Below, one piece after another: positions 34,321 through 39,036 of a stretch of DNA of 39,036 bases; the stretch's first letter is position 1; each line of letters begins with the position of its first letter. The position numbers were made by a program, and so were the translations under genes. Source of the stretch: Asaccharospora irregularis DSM 2635 (GTDB taxonomy: Bacteria > Bacillota > Clostridia > Peptostreptococcales > Peptostreptococcaceae); assembly GCF_900129815.1 (NCBI RefSeq), contig NZ_FQWX01000002.1, positions 169,310 through 208,345 on the forward strand, written 5' to 3'. The notes beneath the pieces are model-generated. The model saw nothing but the letters and a program-made list of their open reading frames with translations. It had not been told where the DNA came from and made no database searches.

Positions 34321-34604
34321 AGTGTTGAAGTTTAAAAAAGTTGATGAATAGGATAAATGTGTTATAAGTAATATTTATATATTATTCATCAAAAGTAGGC
34401 GAACTGTTTCTACTACCTTTGATGGGCACTTAATTTCAACACTATATTAAAAAATAGCCAAGAAAAAATGATAATATAAAATTAGATATATTAGTTGATG
34501 ATTGGTGAGACGTATACTATGGACTTAGCGGTAGATAGGTACATAAAGTCTATGTAAAAGAGATATAGTTATGAAGGATGCCTTAGGCTATCCTTCTTTT
34601 TTAT
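34321..34604 (+). ncRNA. Candidate structured RNA ending in an intrinsic terminator
   Basis: Within the 555-bp gap 34268-34822. AGTGTTGAA (34321-34329) pairs with TTCAACACT (34435-34443), enclosing two competing stems: TTGATGAATA (34341-34350) with TATTCATCAA (34383-34392), or CATCAAA (34387-34393) with TTTGATG (34418-34424). A further stem ATGGACTT (about 34518) / AAGTCTAT (about 34550) follows, then a terminator at 34573-34604. No ORF with a start and ribosome site covers it. No known RNA family recognised. Confidence 0.4.
34573..34604 (+). terminator. Intrinsic terminator without an upstream protein gene
   Basis: GAAGGAT-GCC-TTA-GGC-TATCCTTC hairpin followed by T6. It lies 305 bp after the last stop codon, suggesting that an RNA, not an mRNA, ends here. 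Confidence 0.8.
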
Positions 34605-34776
34605 GCCTATTTGCATAGGACAAATAAAACTTAAATTTGAGTGGCAATATTTATTTTAAAACCTAAGTATAATAATAAAACTATGAAGTGAAAAAAGCTT
34701 AATGTGGAAGTTTCTACGAAATAACCGTTGTTGTCTATAAAAATTCATATTTCGTCCATGAAAAATATATATTTTG

Positions 34777-34805
34777 TTTACAAAAAGTGGAACTAGTGTT
34801 AAAAT
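34777..34805 (+). promoter_or_regulatory. Promoter of the ATPase-subtilase operon
   Basis: TTTACA (34777-34782), 17-bp spacer, TAAAAT (34800-34805) with an extended TG. A spaced 8-bp inverted repeat ACGAAATA/TATTTCGT (34716-34723, 34748-34755) lies just upstream and could be an operator. Confidence 0.6.
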
Positions 34806-34822
34806 TATCTTGAGGTGAGAAT

Positions 34823-35944
34823 ATGAAATATTCAATTGAAATAAGTAAAATTATTGAAGGAGCTCTAAAATTAGATAACTTAAAAGTAAATAGTTATACG
34901 CAACTATTAATTGATAAACTAAAAGCTGATGGTGAGGCGCAAGATGCAAATAGATTATCAAGAATTTTAGATATGGCCCAAAGTAAAAATTTAGAGCCTA
35001 TGAATGTAGGAAAATCTTTCAAAGTTCCAGTAGATACTGAATCAAGAGTTCCTATTGCAGATACTATAATGCCGTTAGATGCTATGGAAAAAGTAGTGTT
35101 CTCGGAAGAGAATAGTAAGAATGTAGACGTATTTTTACTTAGTTATAAAAATTCGGATAAATTAAATGCTGTAGGAGTTGGAATGTCAAACACTCTACTT
35201 ATGTATGGACCTCCAGGATGTGGAAAAACAAAAACTGCTCACTATATAGCTAGTAAGCTAAACTTACCTTTAGTTATAGCAAGATTGGATAGTATGATTT
35301 CATCTTATTTAGGGACAACATCAAAAAATATTAGATATTTATTTGAATATGCTCAAAAGGTTCCGTGTGTACTATTCTTAGACGAATTTGATGCAATAGC
35401 TAAAGCTAGAGATGATGAAAATGAACTAGGAGAATTAAAGAGAGTAGTTAATAGTTTGTTACAAAATATTGACAATATGAGTGAGAATAGCCTGTTAATA
35501 GCAGCTACAAATCATGAAGAATTGTTAGACAAAGCAATATGGAGAAGGTTTGACTATAAGTTAAAAATAGATCTACCAGATAGAAAAGCAAGAGAAGCAT
35601 TAGTGGAGATATTCTTAGGTGAGAACCTAAAGTTAGATTCAAAGGATAGAAGTCTTATATCAATTGCCTTAGAATCTATGAGTGGATCAGATATAGAGGA
35701 GCTTATAAAGAAAGCAATTAGAAAATCTATAATATTTGATTATGAGTTGAGTTTAAAGAATATATTTGATGAAATATTTGAATATAGAGGTTTTTGTGCA
35801 AATAATTGCGAAGATACAAAAGATGTACTTAAAAAACAAGTTAGGTTCTTAAGAGAATTAGATGAAAAAATATTTAGCTATATAGTTATAGGTAATATAT
35901 TAGGAATATCTAAAGCGCAAGTAGGAAATATACTAAAAGGTTAA
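34823..35944 (+). CDS. ietA: AAA ATPase of an IetAS-like two-gene system
   Basis: 373 residues. A helical N-terminal part (1-90), then an AAA module: Walker A GPPGCGKT (129-136), Walker B VLFLDEFDAIA (Asp187, Glu188), sensor-1 Asn in AATNHEE, arginine finger candidates in WRRFDYKL, and a C-terminal helical lid (MSGSDIEELIKKA). The last 40 residues form a small helix-turn-helix-like end. Immediately followed by a subtilase gene 13 bp downstream, the pairing that defines IetA/IetS (plasmid stability in Agrobacterium; later reported as anti-phage). Ribosome site GAGGTGAG. In that model the ATPase restrains or activates the protease; the mechanism is not established here. Confidence 0.82.
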   Translation: MKYSIEISKIIEGALKLDNLKVNSYTQLLIDKLKADGEAQDANRLSRILDMAQSKNLEPMNVGKSFKVPVDTESRVPIADTIMPLDAMEKVVFSEENSKNVDVFLLSYKNSDKLNAVGVGMSNTLLMYGPPGCGKTKTAHYIASKLNLPLVIARLDSMISSYLGTTSKNIRYLFEYAQKVPCVLFLDEFDAIAKARDDENELGELKRVVNSLLQNIDNMSENSLLIAATNHEELLDKAIWRRFDYKLKIDLPDRKAREALVEIFLGENLKLDSKDRSLISIALESMSGSDIEELIKKAIRKSIIFDYELSLKNIFDEIFEYRGFCANNCEDTKDVLKKQVRFLRELDEKIFSYIVIGNILGISKAQVGNILKG

Positions 35945-35957
35945 TCAGGAGGGCTGT

Positions 35958-38243
35958 ATGGGAGATAGAAATTTACCAATAAAAATGGTTATTCCTCGAG
36001 GGGAGGATATAAAAAAGAACATTAGTGGAGGGGGAGACAGAAAATTTTTCTGCGAGGTAACGGAAGAATTAAAATTTAATATCGTAGAAAAGTTTGAAAA
36101 TTGCTTATCTTATTATAAAGATGTTTTTGATCTTAATGACAAAATGCCAACTGTAGGTAAAATAAAAGTTAAGAGCGAAGCTATAGCGAAAAGTCATAAA
36201 CCTAGTGGCTTATGTAAAAAATGCCCAATTATAGGTGGAAACGAATTAAATGAAATATATATTAAGCTAACTAAAAAGGGAATAGAGTCTACTATCGAGA
36301 CTATAAAGACGTCAATAACAAAAGAAATAGAGTCTAATTTAACAGCTATAGAAACTATAGAACCAGTAACTAATGAAGAAAAAATATCAAAAGATATTAT
36401 AAACTTAAATAATATTAATAAATTTGATACTGTTAAAAATAAAATTAAGATAACAACTTTTGATTTTGAAAATGAATTTGATAATAACCTTATAGATAAC
36501 CATATACGAAGTGAACTTACCAGGATAGGGTTAGGCTCCAATATGAAAACTTTAATTTTTGGATCAAATATAAAATATATAAAAGTAGAGGTCCAGTCAT
36601 TTGAAGAGATTATACAGGTAGCAAATATTAATGGAATTAAGTCAATAGATTTTTTTCAACAGTATACATCAGTACAAGATGAAAATACAATAATTGATCA
36701 TGTATTTGATAAAGATGATATAGATGAAGTTGTTAGCGATGTAGTTATAGGAATAATAGATAGTGGAATAAGTAAGGAAAATTCGCATATTGAACAATGG
36801 GTATATGGAAGAGAAGTATTTGTACCTGAACCATACCAAAATCCATCTCATGGTACATTCGTTGCCTCGACTATACAGTATGGAAACATACTTAATGAAA
36901 TAGATGGAGATGTTAATAAGAGATACAGGTTTCTAGATGTAATAGCTATACCCAATGGCGATGAAAATTTTGGTCTAACTGATACAATATCTGAAGATGA
37001 ATTAATGTATATAATAGAACAAGTAGTTGGTAAGCATCATAATAAGGTTAAGATATGGAATTTATCATTAGGAATACCAAATAAAGTTTGTGATGGTAGC
37101 ATGTCAGATTTAGCAGTGTTCTGCGATTATATACAAGATAAATACAATGTACAATTTATTATATCAAGTGGAAATTTCTTACCTTTAAGAAATTGGCCAC
37201 CTGAAGATCATATAGGAGATCATGATAGAATAATATCACCTGCTGATTCTGTTAGAGCAATTACAGTAGGTTCTATTGCATATAAATCTGATACTAATTC
37301 TATCGTTAAAGTAAATGAACCATCGCCATTTAGCAGAAGGGGTCCTGGAGCAAACTTTATAGTAAAGCCTGATTTAGTTGACTATGGTGGAAATTGTACA
37401 AGTAGCCTTGATTGCTGTGGAGTAGGTATGAAAGGTATGGATATTAAGGGTAATCTTGTTGAACAAATAGGAACTAGTTATTCTGCACCTAGAATTGTTA
37501 ATAAGTATGCAAGTATAGTAGATGAATTAAGTACTGAAGATTTGTTGTTGTCAAAAGCTATGATAATACATTCTGCTAGAATTAATTCAAAAAACGTACT
37601 AGATATTAATGATGAGAGCATAAAATATGTAGGTTTTGGTATGCCATCAAATAAACATGATGAAATTTTAATGTGTAGTGAAAATGAAATAACATTGGTA
37701 TTTAAACAGAAAATAGTGAATGGAAGTCACTTGGAGTTGATGGATTTTCCGTATCCACCATCGTTAATTAACAATAATAAGTATATGGGAGAAATATATA
37801 TGACTTTAGTATATAATCCTCCATTAGATATAAATTATGGAAAAGAATACTGTAGATCTAATATAGATGTTTCGTTTGGAACATATAAATATGATATTAC
37901 TGGAAAGCCAGATTTTAAAGGCCAAGTACCTTTAGAAAAAAATTGGGAAGATAAACATGAATATTCGCAGGTAGAAAACGGATTTAAGTGGAGCCCGGTG
38001 AAATCATATCACAGGAATATATCCAATGGAATAAAAGTAACTAATGGATGGAAATTAAAAGTTTCTATGACTTCTAGATACAATACACCAGTGCCATCAC
38101 AAGAGTTTGTATTAATAGTTACTATAAAAGATAATACAGGTAAGAATTATGATATTTACTCAGAAGTAGTAAGTGAGTTGAGAAATCAAGGATTTATAAC
38201 TAATGATTTAGAAATCAGACAAAGAGTTAGACAAAGTTATTAA
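35958..38243 (+). CDS. ietS: Subtilisin-like serine protease of an IetAS-like system
   Basis: 761 residues, no signal peptide, so it acts in the cytoplasm. Residues 1-255 are an N-terminal region typical of IetS-type proteins (opening NLPIKMVIPRGED, GGGDRKFFCEVTEEL, AIAKSHKPSGL). The peptidase S8 domain follows with the complete triad: Asp268 (IIDSGIS), His298 (SHGTFVAS), Ser507 (GTSYSAPR), and oxyanion Asn406 (SSGN). The C-terminal 220 residues are beta-rich and unassigned. A cytoplasmic subtilase needs tight control, which fits pairing with the AAA ATPase. Ribosome site AGGAGGG overlapping the ATPase stop. Expected role: phage-triggered proteolysis or addiction; inferred from the family only. 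Confidence 0.85.
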   Translation: MGDRNLPIKMVIPRGEDIKKNISGGGDRKFFCEVTEELKFNIVEKFENCLSYYKDVFDLNDKMPTVGKIKVKSEAIAKSHKPSGLCKKCPIIGGNELNEIYIKLTKKGIESTIETIKTSITKEIESNLTAIETIEPVTNEEKISKDIINLNNINKFDTVKNKIKITTFDFENEFDNNLIDNHIRSELTRIGLGSNMKTLIFGSNIKYIKVEVQSFEEIIQVANINGIKSIDFFQQYTSVQDENTIIDHVFDKDDIDEVVSDVVIGIIDSGISKENSHIEQWVYGREVFVPEPYQNPSHGTFVASTIQYGNILNEIDGDVNKRYRFLDVIAIPNGDENFGLTDTISEDELMYIIEQVVGKHHNKVKIWNLSLGIPNKVCDGSMSDLAVFCDYIQDKYNVQFIISSGNFLPLRNWPPEDHIGDHDRIISPADSVRAITVGSIAYKSDTNSIVKVNEPSPFSRRGPGANFIVKPDLVDYGGNCTSSLDCCGVGMKGMDIKGNLVEQIGTSYSAPRIVNKYASIVDELSTEDLLLSKAMIIHSARINSKNVLDINDESIKYVGFGMPSNKHDEILMCSENEITLVFKQKIVNGSHLELMDFPYPPSLINNNKYMGEIYMTLVYNPPLDINYGKEYCRSNIDVSFGTYKYDITGKPDFKGQVPLEKNWEDKHEYSQVENGFKWSPVKSYHRNISNGIKVTNGWKLKVSMTSRYNTPVPSQEFVLIVTIKDNTGKNYDIYSEVVSELRNQGFITNDLEIRQRVRQSY

Positions 38244-38276
38244 ACTAATCTATACTGACTTCGAACACATTTATTT

Positions 38277-38322
38277 GTTAAGTATAACTTAGCGGTTATT
38301 TAGCTACTAAGTTATACTTAAC
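38277..38322. terminator. Hairpin after the subtilase gene
   Basis: Perfect 16-bp inverted repeat GTTAAGTATAACTTAG / CTAAGTTATACTTAAC (38277-38292, 38307-38322). No long T-run, so termination is likely but not certain. Confidence 0.6.
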
Positions 38323-38351
38323 TTGAATAAAACTCAATTGGTAAGTTTATA

Positions 38352-38398
38352 AAATAAGACATATAAATTATATTTAATATAATTTATATGTCTTATTT
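38352..38398. terminator. Second hairpin, 23-bp perfect palindrome
   Basis: Arms 38352-38374 and 38376-38398 (AAATAAGACATATAAATT core and its complement) with A/T-rich flanks; likely a bidirectional terminator for the subtilase operon and the minus-strand remnant downstream. Confidence 0.7.
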
Positions 38399-38437
38399 AA
38401 AGTAGAACCTAATTTAAAAAACAGTATTCCTAAGAAC

Positions 38438-38752
38438 TTAAATTTTATCTATAAATTCCTTACTAGGTTTTTTACCATGAAGTACATTTCAAATATGGGA
38501 TAAACTGAATCCTATTATTTGTGAAAATTCTATTAACGTTAAATTATTATTTGTCCTATATTTATCTATGAATTCACATATAGAATCGTCAGGTGAATAT
38601 TCTAGTAGTAAATAGTCTTCTGTGTAAAGCCTTATCTTTTTATTAATAGGTACATAACTAGGGAATAAAGAGCTTCTTACACTATTTTTCTGTGTCGCAA
38701 TGCTAGGAGTGAGAGTGTAAATTGATTTGTGCTTTAGAGTAATTTCGCTCCT
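38438..38752 (-). pseudogene. Decayed helix-turn-helix-type protein end, interrupted by TGA
   Basis: On the minus strand an open stretch reads YTLTPSIATQKNSVRSSLFP, ... RLYTEDYLLLEYSPDDSICE, NNLTLIEFSQIIGFSLSHI, then TGA (38489-38491), then NVLHGKKPSKEFIDKI and stop. LTLIEFSQIIGFSLSHI-x-NVLHGKKPS has the pattern of an XRE-like helix-turn-helix (Trp expected at the TGA). No start codon or ribosome site was found, so it is a fragment. Confidence 0.45.
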
Positions 38753-38913
38753 CTATAGCAATGTAATTTAATAATAATATTTGTAAGTTTGAATTAATTA
38801 TTCATATTTTGGATATTTAATTCAAAAATGGTAAAACTAAATCTAGTGAAGTATATGTAATTTTTAAAAAGCACTTATCCTTCAACAAAATCTGAATATA
38901 GATTTTTTAAAAT

Positions 38914-39036
38914 TTATATTCTACCATCAAAGAATATAGATAGTTGGTTATAAATACTATCCCAATTTCTATATCTCATAGTCCACTTTTTCATTATGTT
39001 TTGGCTTGCTAAGTAAAGCATTTTTAGCAGTGATTC
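38914..39036 (-). CDS. IS256-family (Mutator-type) transposase, C-terminal end (partial)
   Basis: Forty residues run in from the window edge: ESLLKMLYLASQNIMKKWTM and RYRNWDSIYNQLSIFFDGRI, then stop. The LYLA-x-N-x-x-KKWTM-x-x-RNW-x-x-x-x-x-QLxIxFxxR pattern is the conserved C-terminus of IS256/Mutator transposases. The catalytic domain lies outside the window. Between this gene and the remnant at 38752 (38753-38913) only AT-rich sequence, including presumably the IS end, is seen. Confidence 0.85.
   Translation of the reverse strand, partial: ESLLKMLYLASQNIMKKWTMRYRNWDSIYNQLSIFFDGRI

Noticed and set aside
38489..38491. In-frame TGA in the helix-turn-helix remnant as selenocysteine or recoded Trp
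   Set aside because: The ORF has no start, and TGG is used normally for Trp throughout the window, so recoding is not supported.

Overview
The base composition (very AT-rich), strong purine-rich ribosome sites, a CWB2 cell-wall-binding protein, a T-box leader and likely use of selenocysteine point to an anaerobic low-GC Firmicute, most likely Clostridia of the Peptostreptococcaceae type. That placement is an inference from gene content; no rRNA or marker gene is present.

Layout. 1-4165: the end of an LPKTG-anchored surface protein, a three-gene polar amino-acid (probably cystine) ABC importer, and a class D sortase. 4302-6872: two duplicated LemA genes flanking a NusG-domain-II protein, followed by a TPM/YgcG-type membrane protein. 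7025-9691: an IS3-family element (IS150 type), decayed and split by a second, apparently intact IS3-family element (7889-9354) with a 3-bp target duplication. 9758-10898, minus strand: an ArsR-controlled operon of a MerT-like transporter, the ArsR repressor and a [2Fe-2S]/zinc-ribbon protein. Both non-regulator genes carry an in-frame UGA directly after a Cys codon, each followed by a small hairpin with G in its apical loop. I read both as selenoproteins; neither is visible at full length if UGA is treated as stop.

11302-21953: sulfur metabolism. A frameshifted L-cysteine desulfidase is followed by a promoter, a T-box leader with a TGC (Cys) specifier, a CsoR/CstR-like palindrome, and an eight-gene assimilatory sulfate reduction operon: siroheme sulfite reductase, CysC, AprA, AprB, ABC ATPase, ABC permease, CysD and CysN fused to a degenerate APS-kinase domain. 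Sulfate would be imported, activated to APS by CysDN, reduced to sulfite by an AprBA of the 'dissimilatory' family and then to sulfide.

22047-26290: a leaderless CWB2 protein and, divergently, a CsoR-box-controlled copper ATPase (copA), followed by the remnant of a second copA 3' end and three related terminators. 26291-39036: an accessory region with a SIR2-like protein, a GNAT protein, an HMA/UreH-like/cupredoxin fusion (copper handling), an SH3-NlpC/P60 hydrolase, a SIMPL protein, a small HEPN-like protein, a ParB-motif protein, a structured non-coding stretch, an AAA ATPase plus subtilase pair resembling the IetAS defence system, and finally decayed genes and the end of an IS256-family transposase.
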